The notes beneath the pieces were generated by a model. That model made no database searches, was not told the origin of the DNA, and was given only the letters and a program-made list of their open reading frames with translations. A stretch of 64,000 nucleotides of DNA. Origin: Anaerolineaceae bacterium (GTDB lineage: Bacteria; Chloroflexota; Anaerolineae; Promineifilales; Promineifilaceae). The translations under genes were made by a program, and so were the position numbers. The stretch spans positions 1 through 64,000 of the forward strand of contig PABI01000183.1 in the NCBI GenBank assembly GCA_002699125.1, read 5' to 3'. Position 1 is the stretch's first letter. Every line of letters begins with the position of its first letter. Below, in pieces: positions 44,094 through 52,761 of the stretch.

Positions 44094-44189
44094 AGTCAAT
44101 AATTTAGACAAAGTGCCACAATTGTTTTTGCTTATTCAGGGCAAAATGTATGAGGGTTGGGTTTGGCGAATTTGGGGGAAGGTGAGGCG

Positions 44190-44234
44190 TGATGTGTGAA
44201 ACGTGACTGAAAAGTCCTCACGTTTCACACATCA
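44190..44234 (-). terminator. 17-bp hairpin downstream of the peroxiredoxin gene
   Basis: 44190-44206 is exactly complementary to 44218-44234. No T-run follows on either strand, so intrinsic termination is uncertain; it may stabilise the mRNA 3' end. Confidence 0.45.
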
Positions 44235-44261
44235 TCTTTCAAAATTTATCCGGCTTGAAAA

Positions 44262-44732
44262 TCAGTCACTGTCCAGCGAATCAATCAATTCCAGCATTTC
44301 CTCATTCTCAGGAATATCTTTCATGCTGTGTCCGTAGTGAACAAAGCGGGCAATGCCAGATTTGTCGACCAGCACTTGGGCCGGCATACGGCCGAATTTA
44401 AAAAGCTTGATTTGCTGCCCGTACAGCTTTAACACGCTGTGTTCGGGATCGGGCAGGCCGGTGAAGGGCAAGTCGTGCTCGGTAAAGTATTCGGTAAATT
44501 CTTCAGCATCTTCGGGACCAACGACGAGAACGGCCGTATCCCGCGCCACAAATTCATCATAATCTTGACGCAACTGCGCCATATGCTTTTGGCAAAATGG
44601 TCAGAAAAAGCCCCGGTTAAACACCAACAGCACGTGCTGCTTCCCCTTAAATTGGGACAGTGACAGTTCATTTCCTTCATAATCTTCCAGCGTAAAATCC
44701 GGCGCTGGTGCGTTTAATTCCACTTGGGCCAT
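44262..44732 (-). CDS. Probable selenocysteine-containing peroxiredoxin-like protein
   Basis: Reading through one TGA gives a 156-residue thioredoxin-fold protein of the AhpC/TSA peroxiredoxin-like group. The start MAQVELNAPAPDFTLEDYEG at 44732 has GAGAGG upstream. Codon 44 (44603-44601) is TGA exactly where the redox Cys sits in the N-R-G-F-F-C-P-F-C motif, and C47 follows, giving U-P-F-C. Downstream residues (LRQDYDEF, VLVVGPEDAEEF, MPAQVLVDKSG) continue the fold without a frame change. A hairpin after the TGA fits a bacterial SECIS. The role would be thiol-dependent peroxide reduction. Without Sec insertion only a 43-residue fragment, or a truncated product from ATG 44582, would be made. 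No sel genes are in the window. Confidence 0.82.
44566..44603 (-). promoter_or_regulatory. Candidate bacterial SECIS element
   Basis: Counting from the base after TGA, positions +20 to +25 (TGGCGC) pair with +30 to +35 (GCGTCA), leaving the tetraloop AGTT at +26 to +29, with a G in the first two loop positions. The location and loop fit the general bacterial SECIS model (apical loop some 16-37 bases after UGA). The hairpin lies inside the coding sequence, as required in bacteria. Confidence 0.6.
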
Positions 44733-44766
44733 CGTCTACCTCTCAATAGTTTAAAAATCAACAATT

Positions 44767-44796
44767 AATCTGCGAAATCTGTGTAATCTGCGGATT
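44767..44796. repeat. Intergenic word repeat (ATCTGCG family)
   Basis: Three units of AATCTGCG/AATCTGTG style, the partner of 2466-2500; it reaches the stop codon of the gene at 44795. Confidence 0.55.
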
Positions 44797-45130
44797 ATTC
44801 TTTGGGCCAATCGGCCCCATCGTAATAGCGCGTACCGCGGTGTCCCTGGCGAGGAATGGGGATTTCCAGCCGTTCGCCGGGGCATTCCACCATGATGAGC
44901 GTGCGCGGACGGCCGGAGTTGGGATTAGTGGCGCCGCCGATCAACTCCTTGATTTTGAGGCGGCCCACCAGCTGGTCATGAAAAATTGTGTAAACGTAAT
45001 CTCCCACGTTTAGTTTGGATGGTTTGCCCGCCATGTGAAATTCAAATTCTTTGAGACGGCCGTCGTACAAACTGTCTACTTCGTCCTGGCCGCGCTTGGC
45101 CGGAATGGTTTTGGTAATGCCAAAGCTCAT
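44795..45130 (-). CDS. Conserved-looking small protein, possibly PUA/ASCH-like
   Basis: A 111-residue soluble protein of mixed charge. The segment VGDYVYTIFHDQLVGRLKIKEL followed by basic and acidic strands recalls ASCH/PUA-like RNA-binding folds, but this is a weak impression and I do not recognise the family. AAGGAGCGA before the ATG supports translation. It lies between the selenoprotein-like gene and the J-domain gene, all on the minus strand. Confidence 0.6.
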   Translation of the reverse strand: MSFGITKTIPAKRGQDEVDSLYDGRLKEFEFHMAGKPSKLNVGDYVYTIFHDQLVGRLKIKELIGGATNPNSGRPRTLIMVECPGERLEIPIPRQGHRGTRYYDGADWPKE

Positions 45131-45152
45131 TTGTCGCTCCTTTGTAAGTTAA

Positions 45153-45208
45153 AACCTCCCGCAGGCTCCGACTTTAGACCCGGTTCTGGATTAAACCTGC
45201 GGGAGGTT
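45153..45208 (-). terminator. 13-bp hairpin at the 3' end of the J-domain gene
   Basis: AACCTCCCGCAGG at 45153-45165 is exactly complementary to 45196-45208. Its right arm encodes the last codons of the gene. A related, less perfect copy (CCCGCAGGCTT) lies at 51564-51609. Confidence 0.6.
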
Positions 45209-46018
45209 GCTTTCAAATTGATTAAGCTGGGTCTGTAAATGACCAAGCTCTGTTCGCGTGTGTTCAATAATGTTCAATAAATCCTGTTTGACCGCTTCCC
45301 ACCAGCTGCGGCCTTCGGCTTCCAGCCGCTGGGCTTTGCGCCACAGCTTGGCCACGTTGTCGTGGCGCAGGGCGCGGTACTGCTGCTGCACCTTGCGCTG
45401 CCGCCGTTGAATCTTCAGCAGCTGTTCGCGCAGCTTGCGAATTTGCAGATTGTCGATCGCCTCCAGCTCGGCAACGGCCGTTGGGTCTAGTTCCCCCGCC
45501 AAATTGTGCAAAGCGGACACATCTTGCCGCTCGTAGGCGATGTTGATGGAGGCCATGATGGCCGTCATGTAGGCGCGCTCCGCGCTGCCGGCGGCCAAAT
45601 CTGGATGAAAGCGACGGGCCAGCTCACGATAAAGTCGTTTGGCCGCTTCTTTTTCCTGTTTGGGTGTGGCCAGTTCGGGCAGGACAATCTCGTCAATATC
45701 GCCTGTCTCCGTGTGTAATTTTTCATCTTCTTCGGCGAAGGGATCGGCCGTTTCTGGTGGCAGGTTGGCTTCAACTTCTTGCTGATGCAGCTTGAGCTGG
45801 GTGAGACAGCTTTCCCGCTCGGCGCGCAGGGCCAACGTTTCTTCGATCAAATCGCCTAGCTTGAGCCGGCACTGCATGCGAAAGGCATTAACCGCCGCCT
45901 GTTCCTGGGCCAGTTGGGCTTCAGCGTCTAGCAGCAGCTGCCGTGCCTCATCGAGATCGGCCTTTGCTTGCTGGCGCTGCTGATTGGGATTGGGAACGGC
46001 CGTAATCGCTTTACTCAT
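45191..46018 (-). CDS. J-domain (DnaJ-like) coiled-coil protein
   Basis: A 275-residue protein. An N-terminal coiled coil (about 8-75, rich in Gln, Ala and Glu) is followed by a J-domain (about 115-170) with KRLYRELARRFHPDLAAGS, where H-P-D is the Hsp70-stimulating motif. A second Arg/Gln-rich coiled coil (about 185-270) completes it. It likely recruits an Hsp70 to a partner bound by the coiled coils. ATG at 46018 is chosen; an in-frame TTG at 46024 is possible. Confidence 0.85.
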   Translation of the reverse strand: MSKAITAVPNPNQQRQQAKADLDEARQLLLDAEAQLAQEQAAVNAFRMQCRLKLGDLIEETLALRAERESCLTQLKLHQQEVEANLPPETADPFAEEDEKLHTETGDIDEIVLPELATPKQEKEAAKRLYRELARRFHPDLAAGSAERAYMTAIMASINIAYERQDVSALHNLAGELDPTAVAELEAIDNLQIRKLREQLLKIQRRQRKVQQQYRALRHDNVAKLWRKAQRLEAEGRSWWEAVKQDLLNIIEHTRTELGHLQTQLNQFESNLPQV

Positions 46019-46030
46019 AATCAAGAAAAA

Positions 46031-46089
46031 GCCACAGAGAAGAAAGAGAAACAGGATTCATTCTCAAAAATCTCTGTGAACTCTGTGGC
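46031..46089. repeat. Inverted word repeat (GCCACAGAG family)
   Basis: GCCACAGAG at 46031-46039 is complementary to 46081-46089. The same word opens the in-gene insert at 12454 and recurs near 54131. Confidence 0.5.
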
Positions 46090-46275
46090 AACTATTCAGA
46101 TTCGGGTTCAAGTATATGCCAGTTAGGCTATGGCTTCAATCTGCCTGAACCCTTATGATTTTATTAAGATGAGGCAAAAACCGTAAATTTTCTCCTGTAC
46201 AACTCATCTATGCACAAGGTTTTAATTGAACTCTTCACGCAGCAGCAGCGCAAAAAACGATATACTGAACACATT

Positions 46276-48156
46276 ATGGAACAAAACCACCCGCAAGACG
46301 GCCGTCTCACCTATCGCTGGGAATGGCAGCTACAATCTGAAGCAGACGCATTTTGGCCCTTTTTTGCCGATACCAATCGCCTGAACCGCGACACGGGCAT
46401 TTTTCCCGTGCAAGAGCTGCCCCCACGCGACGGCGAGGCCGGCAACGGCCGTCGCCGCCTGAAGTTCCGGTTGCCCTTGCCCATTTCCTGGGTGGAAGAA
46501 CCGTTTGAGTGGGTGGCTCCTTACCGGTATGGCGTGCTGCGTCATTACGATAACGGTCCGTTGCGCACGATGCGCGTGCTGGCCCAAATGACGCCCAAAC
46601 CCGGCGGCGGCACCACGCTGGTTTATGAAACCTGGGTTGAGCCGCGCAACATCATTGGCCGTCTGTCCGCGCCAATTGTTTTAGGAATAATCGCCCCACG
46701 CCGTTTTAACAAAGCGGTGCAGCTGTATGACAAGGTGGCGGCCATCGCTGCGCCGCCTGAATTGCTGCAACGGCCGTATCGCCTGGTGCCCGGTGCCGAA
46801 GGGCGCATGAAAACAATGGCCGATCAACTTTTGGCCCTGGGTGCTTCGGAAAAGTTGGTGGAGCGCCTGCTGCAAGAAATTAAGCAGGCGGATGATTTGG
46901 TGCTGGCTCATTTACGGCCGTATGCTCTGGCCGACCGTTGGGGGGTGCCGCGACGGTCGGTTTTGGAGCTGGCGCTTATGGCCACGCGCGTGGGGCTGCT
47001 CGATTTTCAGTGGGAAGTGCTGTGCCCCATGTGCCGCGGCGCTTCTGACCGCGTCCACAACCATTTGTCGGAGATGGCGACAAACGTTCACTGCCCCACC
47101 TGCAATATTAATTTTAAAGCCGACACCGAGAACGCTATTGAGCTGACCTTTGCCCCCAATCCCTCCATTCGTCCGGTGGAGCGCACCGAATTTTGTGTAG
47201 CCGGGCCGCAGCAAACGCCCCACGTGGCGGTCCAGCTTTTGCTGCCGCCAGGGGCAAAACGAACGGTTACGCCACGCTTAAACTTCGGCCGTTACCGGGC
47301 GCGAACGGCGCTGCTTGCTGGTAATCAACAATTTCTGGTGGCGGAACAAGGGGCTACTCAAGCTGAAATTTGTATGGATTCGCAGGGTTGGCACGCCGAA
47401 GATAAAGCATTGTCAGTCAGCGCCGCAATTGAGCTGTATAACCAGACCGATGAGGAACAGCTTTTCATTTTGGAGCAAATGGCCTGGAGCGATCAGGCGA
47501 TTACGGCCGCAGAAGTGATTTCTTTACAGCGCTTCCGTGACTTGTTTACGCGGGAGACGCTGCAGCCGGGCGAGCAGTTTGCCGTGGGTAGTCTGACGGT
47601 TTTGTTCACCGATTTGCGCGATTCCACCCGCCTCTACCGGGAGATTGGTGACGCGCCGGCTTTTGGCCTGGTGCGCAACCATTTTGACGTGCTGCACGAA
47701 GCCATCGACGCTGAAGAGGGAGCCATCGTCAAAACGATTGGCGATGCCGTGATGGCCGTTTTCCGGCGGCCGGTGTCGGCGATGCGGGCAATGGCCCGGT
47801 CGCAGCAAATTTTAGCCAATCCGCCTGATGGGATACGGCCGTTGCAGCTCAAAGCTGCCATTCATGCCGGTCATTCCATTGCCGTTACCCTCAACGAACG
47901 TCTGGATTATTTTGGCACCAACATCAACATCGCCGCCCGGCTGGAGAAGTTTTCCCAGGGGGACGACATGATCATCTCCGATTTTGTCTACCGCGACCCC
48001 GAAGTGCAGGAATTCATCACCAATCCGGACGCTCCCATGCAGGCAACCGCTTTTGAAACCCAGCTCAAAGGTTTTGACGATGAATGTTTTAACCTATGGC
48101 GGGTTGTGCCCGCCGTGGCTCATTCCGTGGCGAACGAGCCATCGAAGGTGGAATAA
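46276..48156 (+). CDS. SRPBCC-zinc ribbon-class III adenylate cyclase fusion
   Basis: A 626-residue soluble signalling enzyme. Residues about 5-150 form an SRPBCC/polyketide-cyclase-type lipid-binding domain. A middle region (about 170-420, DUF5939-like) carries a zinc ribbon (CPMC near 250, CPTC near 272). The class III cyclase domain (about 436-610) has the metal-binding Asp residues in FTDLRDSTRLY and IGDAVMAVF, the adenine-specifying Lys in KTIGDAV, and N-x-A-A-R-L-E for the transition state, so it should make cAMP. The frame opens at 46210; ATG at 46276 gives MEQNHPQDGRL and is preferred, though neither has a ribosome site. The end overlaps the convergent propeller gene by 37 bases. Confidence 0.88.
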   Translation: MEQNHPQDGRLTYRWEWQLQSEADAFWPFFADTNRLNRDTGIFPVQELPPRDGEAGNGRRRLKFRLPLPISWVEEPFEWVAPYRYGVLRHYDNGPLRTMRVLAQMTPKPGGGTTLVYETWVEPRNIIGRLSAPIVLGIIAPRRFNKAVQLYDKVAAIAAPPELLQRPYRLVPGAEGRMKTMADQLLALGASEKLVERLLQEIKQADDLVLAHLRPYALADRWGVPRRSVLELALMATRVGLLDFQWEVLCPMCRGASDRVHNHLSEMATNVHCPTCNINFKADTENAIELTFAPNPSIRPVERTEFCVAGPQQTPHVAVQLLLPPGAKRTVTPRLNFGRYRARTALLAGNQQFLVAEQGATQAEICMDSQGWHAEDKALSVSAAIELYNQTDEEQLFILEQMAWSDQAITAAEVISLQRFRDLFTRETLQPGEQFAVGSLTVLFTDLRDSTRLYREIGDAPAFGLVRNHFDVLHEAIDAEEGAIVKTIGDAVMAVFRRPVSAMRAMARSQQILANPPDGIRPLQLKAAIHAGHSIAVTLNERLDYFGTNINIAARLEKFSQGDDMIISDFVYRDPEVQEFITNPDAPMQATAFETQLKGFDDECFNLWRVVPAVAHSVANEPSKVE

Positions 48157-49343
48157 TAGATAGCGGTGGGGCTGGTGCCGCTTGCCTGCACATCAAAATA
48201 GAGGTAGGTGCGGTTTTCGTGGTAGACGGCCGTAACCAAATAAATATTTGCCCAGCCCGTGTCCATAAACGTTGATAAAAATTGGTTGTCCTCTGGCCGG
48301 GTCCAGTTGATGCCATCCTCACTTAACGCAATGCCTAACCCGTAATCCCACCGTTGCCGATCGGTAAGAAAGTGGGATGATTCGTAGATCATCACCCAGC
48401 CGTCCGGCATCTGCATGACGTTGGCGTCCATCACCCGGTCATTGTCCCATGCTCCGGAGCGGCCCGGCTTAAAAATGGGATCGCTTTCGGCCACGATGGT
48501 TGCTGTAGTGGTGGGAATGTCGTACTTGGTCCAGTTCGCGCCATCTTCGGAAAAAGCCAGGCCAACTTGCCGGTCCCGCGCCTCGGCCGAATCGCCCCGA
48601 TTGCCGTCGTAATACATCGCGTAGCCATCTTCCGTTTTCACCACGCTGGGATGGAGCACAGCATGTTCATCCCAGCTGCCCTCTGGGCCGGGCAGCAAAA
48701 CGGGGGCCGGATCGGCGACAAATGGTCCAAACGGCGAGTCAGCCGTGGCTCGGCCAATCTTGCCCGGCCCGGAAAAGTTACCGGTGTCGATGGTGTAAAA
48801 GTAGAGCATCCAGGTGCCGTCATCAGCCACCGCGGCAGAGGAAACAAATATAGAAACCCCGGTGTAGTCCACGCCTTCGCCGGTGAAAACTGGCTCATCA
48901 GTCATGCGCGTCCAGTTTTCGCCGTCTGGCGAGGTGGCGTAACCGACCATGACGTGGGCGGGCCAGCCGGAAATGCCGTTATAAAACATGTGGAACTGGC
49001 CCTCATGAAAAATCACGGCTCCCGGATCAATGAAGGCAGATTCCCAGGCGTTGCCGCCGGTGCCTAAAATCAGACTGTAATCGGCAAAAGGGCCGGCCGG
49101 TGTAGGCGATGGTGAGGGTGTTGCTGTGGCGGTTGGTGTCGGGCTGGGGAGTGGTGTTTGTGTGGGGGGAACGGCCGTATCCGTAGGCACCGGCGTCGTG
49201 GTGAGCGTAGCCGGTATGTCGGCAACGGCCGTTGCTGGTTGAGGGGTGACCGTCGCTGCGGGTGCTGCGCTGCAAGCTGCCAACGTTCCCCACAAACTAA
49301 AGCCCAGGGCTAACCAAACAAGGGGAGATCGTGAGAATTTCAT
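48120..49343 (-). CDS. Beta-propeller (GH43/GH32-like fold) lipoprotein
   Basis: A 407-residue exported lipoprotein. The signal peptide ends at lipobox LAAC with Cys24, then a Thr/Pro-rich linker to about residue 85. The rest is a five-bladed propeller pattern with repeated strands such as FHMFYNG, VGYATSPDGENWTR, WMLYFYTID and GLAFSEDGANWTK. Such folds occur in GH43/GH32/GH130 glycosidases and related sugar-binding proteins, but I see no certain catalytic triad. ATG at 49343 has GGAG upstream; the frame is open to 49397. Confidence 0.75.
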   Translation of the reverse strand: MKFSRSPLVWLALGFSLWGTLAACSAAPAATVTPQPATAVADIPATLTTTPVPTDTAVPPTQTPLPSPTPTATATPSPSPTPAGPFADYSLILGTGGNAWESAFIDPGAVIFHEGQFHMFYNGISGWPAHVMVGYATSPDGENWTRMTDEPVFTGEGVDYTGVSIFVSSAAVADDGTWMLYFYTIDTGNFSGPGKIGRATADSPFGPFVADPAPVLLPGPEGSWDEHAVLHPSVVKTEDGYAMYYDGNRGDSAEARDRQVGLAFSEDGANWTKYDIPTTTATIVAESDPIFKPGRSGAWDNDRVMDANVMQMPDGWVMIYESSHFLTDRQRWDYGLGIALSEDGINWTRPEDNQFLSTFMDTGWANIYLVTAVYHENRTYLYFDVQASGTSPTAIYYSTFDGSFATE

Positions 49344-49473
49344 TTTTACGCTCCAAAGAGTAGATATGCTTTTGTGGGGTTCATTGATTAGACGCAATCA
49401 GCGGTGAAATTTTTATTGCCAAGAAGCCATATTCGCTTTATGCTTACTATTGTTGCGTTCTAGGAGCGAAGTG

Positions 49474-50880
49474 ATGGCAAAAAACAATCAGTTTACCCAA
49501 ACACAGTTTGAAGAAAAATTAGAGCAAATGCGGGTGCAGCGTGAGGAATTGTTAGGTTTAATAAGGCCGCTTTCCAACGCCATGCGCAACTGGAAGCCCA
49601 ACGACGACCAGCGAAATATCCACGAAATTTTGGTCCACATCGGCAGCAGCGAATGCCGCTACGCTTCCCGGCTGGGCAAAAAAGTGTCTGGCCCCAGCGA
49701 AGTGACGCTGATGCGCTACCTGCACCAGTCGCGCGAAAATGTATTGGCGCGACTGCATCAACTGGGCGAAGCGCAGCTCAACGAGGAATTTGCCGATGGC
49801 TGGCGAGTGCCCACCGTTTTAGATCAAATTTTGGCCCACGAACAGGAGCATATCGCACAAATTCAGGAGATTTTGGGCCAATGGCGGCGGCATCTTGTGG
49901 CCCGATTGGCCGCCGAGCGCGCCGGTTTGTTTGCCACTTTGTTGGGCCTTTCTGAGGAGCAGCTCACCTCCGCCGAACCGGTTCCCGGCTGGACGATCAA
50001 AGATTTATTGGCCCACATTGCCTTTTGGGATGGGTTTCATGCCAATCGAATGCAGCAGGTGGTGGACGGCCGTATCCAGGAAATCGTGGAAATTGGTGAC
50101 GAGGCCGACATGGACGCCTTCAACGCCAAACTGCTGGCCGAGCAAAAAGAGATGCCGCTGGAGCAGGCGATCGCCATGCTGCAAAAAGAGCGCAGCGGCT
50201 TTTTACAGTTGCTGAAGCGTCTGAGCGACCTGGAGCTGCAAAGCCAGATCCGGCTGCCCTGGGGCTGGCGCACCCACATGCGCGTCTGGGCCAAATGGCG
50301 CTACCAGCATGATGCCGAACATGCCGGGCATATTCGCGCCTGGCGCGAGGATCTGCCGCGTGAAGCGAAGCGCAGCGACGGCCCAAAATATTTACTGCGT
50401 GCCTTGCTCAAAACGTGCCGCAAAGAGTTTGTGTCTCTGCTGCCGCTGCTGCCGGAATCTGAGTGGGAGAGTCGGCCAGTGTGCGGTGTTTGGACCATGA
50501 AAGATTTGGTAGGACACCTGACGGCCTGGGCCGAAGTGGGGGTTGCCGGTCTGGCGCAGGCGCTGGAAGGTGAAACGCCCCGGCTAAAGCCGATTCCCGA
50601 TTTTGAAGCCTGGAACCTGGCACAGGCAGGCAAAAGAGCCGACCTGGCCTGGGACACAATCTGGCAGTCGTATGAAGCGTCTTATGAGACGCTGTTGTCC
50701 GGTTTGGATGAAATTTCAGAGGAACAGCTGGCTGAAGAATTTGACACGCCGTGGGGCTCACACATCAGCCTATACCGCTGGCTCACTATCTGGCCGCTGC
50801 ACGAACGGGAACACGCCATTGATGTGCGTCATGCTCTCAACTTCACCCGCTGGCCCAAATGCCTAACAGAACATCCCTGA
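49474..50880 (+). CDS. Triple DinB-domain protein
   Basis: A 468-residue soluble protein made of three tandem DinB-like four-helix domains. Each has a helix with an early His and a late H-x-x-x-H: HEILVHIGSSE...HEQEHIAQI (about 1-150), IKDLLAHIAFWD...HDAEHAGHI (about 155-305) and MKDLVGHLTAWA...HEREHAIDV (about 315-465). The His triads suggest three metal sites. DinB-like proteins are metal-dependent thiol transferases or unknown. TAGGAGCGA precedes the ATG. The triple fusion is unusual; two single-domain paralogs are in the window. Confidence 0.85.
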   Translation: MAKNNQFTQTQFEEKLEQMRVQREELLGLIRPLSNAMRNWKPNDDQRNIHEILVHIGSSECRYASRLGKKVSGPSEVTLMRYLHQSRENVLARLHQLGEAQLNEEFADGWRVPTVLDQILAHEQEHIAQIQEILGQWRRHLVARLAAERAGLFATLLGLSEEQLTSAEPVPGWTIKDLLAHIAFWDGFHANRMQQVVDGRIQEIVEIGDEADMDAFNAKLLAEQKEMPLEQAIAMLQKERSGFLQLLKRLSDLELQSQIRLPWGWRTHMRVWAKWRYQHDAEHAGHIRAWREDLPREAKRSDGPKYLLRALLKTCRKEFVSLLPLLPESEWESRPVCGVWTMKDLVGHLTAWAEVGVAGLAQALEGETPRLKPIPDFEAWNLAQAGKRADLAWDTIWQSYEASYETLLSGLDEISEEQLAEEFDTPWGSHISLYRWLTIWPLHEREHAIDVRHALNFTRWPKCLTEHP

Positions 50881-50993
50881 AATAACCATAAATTCTTTCC
50901 GCGAAGAACCGGCGTAGAAAGAATCTGCGGCTACAAAAGGACCAACTGAAGATCACCGGCAGGCGGCCCATAGTATTGAGCAATTGCATGTTT

Positions 50994-51545
50994 TCATGAA
51001 AGAAGGGCAATCAGCTTTTCGTCCTCACGCAGTTCGGCGATATCCAGGGCGGTTTTGTTTTGGAAATTGGTGGTGGTTTTGTCGGCACCGCGCGCCAGGA
51101 GCCATTTGGCCATTTCGATACGGCCGTAACTCGCCGCCGCCAATAAAGGTTGGTCTGGACTTTGCGTATTGCCACGCTCGGCCAGCATCTCCACCAGGTC
51201 AACATTGCCACTGAGAGCGGCATGGTACAACAAAGAGATGCCATGAACGCCGTTGCCGTTTATCAGTTCCGGGGACGCATCTAAAAAAGCAGCAACTTCA
51301 TCCTTTAAGCCAAACATGGCCGCGGTGTAGATGTTCATCGGTGCGCCCTGTTCCAGCAAAAACTCGGCGATGGGCCGGTTGCCCACATGAGAGGCAGCTT
51401 CCAGGGCGGTTTCGTCAAACTCCTCGTACTTTTCGTTGAGCAGGCGCGGCTCTTCAGCCAACAGCTGTTTGACGACTTCTAAATTGCCGTGTGCCGGCAA
51501 AACAAAATTGCGGATTTGTTCCTGGGTAAGTGGGTCAGAATTCAT
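50994..51545 (-). CDS. Ankyrin-repeat protein
   Basis: A 183-residue soluble protein with about four to five ankyrin repeats. Pattern residues appear in ETALEAASHVGNRPIAEFLLEQGA, GISLLYHAALSGNVDLVEMLAERG and PLLAAASYGRIEMAKWLLARGA-like units. It lacks a catalytic domain or signal peptide, so protein binding is the likely role; the partner is unknown. GGAGG precedes the ATG. Confidence 0.88.
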   Translation of the reverse strand: MNSDPLTQEQIRNFVLPAHGNLEVVKQLLAEEPRLLNEKYEEFDETALEAASHVGNRPIAEFLLEQGAPMNIYTAAMFGLKDEVAAFLDASPELINGNGVHGISLLYHAALSGNVDLVEMLAERGNTQSPDQPLLAAASYGRIEMAKWLLARGADKTTTNFQNKTALDIAELREDEKLIALLS

Positions 51546-51619
51546 GCTTTCCTCCGAAAACCACCCGCAGGCTTAAGTGGTGAAGGCCGTTTTAGACGAA
51601 GCTTGCGGGAGGATTGATA

Positions 51620-52642
51620 TTAGTGCCGATGATTATCGATCTGGTTAAAGGTATCACCAAAAATGAGATTCCGCACCTCATCGCGGGCGAGGAACTCATG
51701 GGGAAAACCAAGCGCGATGGGGCTGGCCTCGGTGAGCAGGTACAGTTCTTCAGCCGATAGTTCCCACTCCAGGCAGGCGAGGTTGTCGTTGATTTGTGGC
51801 ACGGTGCGGGCACCAATGATAGGAATGATAGAACTTTTGGCCTGCTGCTGGCGCACCCAATTGATAGCAACCTGGGCCGGGGAACGGCCGTTCTTCTGCG
51901 CCACCTCCATCACTAACTCCGCCAGACGCTTTTGCTTCTCACCGGCATCATCATACCGTTTGGGTTCGTCATTCTCTTTGTTGTATTTGCCCGTGAGTGC
52001 GCCGCCGCCCAAAATGCCCCAGGCCGTCACGCTCATCTGGTGGGCTTGGGCCATCGGCAGCAAATCCCGCTCCGGATCGCGCCCGGCCAGGCTGTAGGGC
52101 AGCTGCAGGGCCACAAAGCTGGACCAGCCGCGCAGCTCAGCAATCGCGTTAGACTGCGAGACAATCCAGGCGGGCGAATCAGAAATGCCGATGTAGTTGA
52201 CTTTGCCGCTGCGTACCAGGTCGTCCAGACCGCGCAGCACTTCTTCCACCGGCGTCAGGCCGTCCCAGGCGTGCAGCCAGAGCAGGTCAATAAACTCCGT
52301 ATTAAGCCGCTTGAGGCTGCCTTCCACCGAGCGCATCAGGTTTTTGCGCTGGTTGCCGCCGAAGTTGGGGTCAGACGGCCGTTCCGACAAGGTATATTTA
52401 GTCGCCAGCACAAAATGATGCCGGTCACTGTGGATAAACTCGCCGACGAACTTTTCGCTGGTGCCATTGGTGTAATTGTTGGCCGTATCCACAAAGTTGC
52501 CGCCGGCGTTGGCAAACGTATCAAAAATTTGCTGGCTTACTTCTTTGGGCGCGCCCCAACCCCAATCTCCGCCGAAGGTCATCGTGCCCAGTGCCAGCTC
52601 CGACACGCGTAAACCGCTTTTGCCTAATAATTTGTAACGCAT
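51620..52642 (-). CDS. Aldo/keto reductase
   Basis: A 340-residue NADPH-dependent (beta/alpha)8-barrel enzyme of the AKR superfamily. The tetrad is Asp and Tyr in FVDTANNYTNG, Lys in LATKYTLS and His in LLWLHAWDG. The NADP-binding C-terminus (IIPIIGARTVPQINDNL) resembles the YajO/Tas-type group. A paralog lies at 4823-5821, which has a shorter N-terminal loop. It is followed (minus strand) by a CCCGCAGGCTT hairpin spacer. The substrate is unknown. Confidence 0.92.
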   Translation of the reverse strand: MRYKLLGKSGLRVSELALGTMTFGGDWGWGAPKEVSQQIFDTFANAGGNFVDTANNYTNGTSEKFVGEFIHSDRHHFVLATKYTLSERPSDPNFGGNQRKNLMRSVEGSLKRLNTEFIDLLWLHAWDGLTPVEEVLRGLDDLVRSGKVNYIGISDSPAWIVSQSNAIAELRGWSSFVALQLPYSLAGRDPERDLLPMAQAHQMSVTAWGILGGGALTGKYNKENDEPKRYDDAGEKQKRLAELVMEVAQKNGRSPAQVAINWVRQQQAKSSIIPIIGARTVPQINDNLACLEWELSAEELYLLTEASPIALGFPHEFLARDEVRNLIFGDTFNQIDNHRH

Positions 52643-52761
52643 CTTGCCTCCAGTTGTGTGATTCGACTCTAGGGTCTTGTTTTTTACCGCGGAGGGCGCG
52701 GAGAATGCTGAAGTTTCACTTTTTCTCTGTGCTCTTCGCGGTTAAATTCCAGTTTTTTAGG

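Noticed and set aside
43962..44111. N-terminal extension of the LacI-family protein
   Set aside because: It would translate the two operator palindromes, and the ATG at 43961 has a strong ribosome site and the family N-terminus.
44262..44582. Reading the peroxiredoxin-like gene as a short 106-residue protein from ATG 44582, or as a pseudogene
   Set aside because: The upstream 43 codons have a good start site and intact family sequence in the same frame, and the single TGA falls exactly at the redox Cys. Selenocysteine is the simpler reading.
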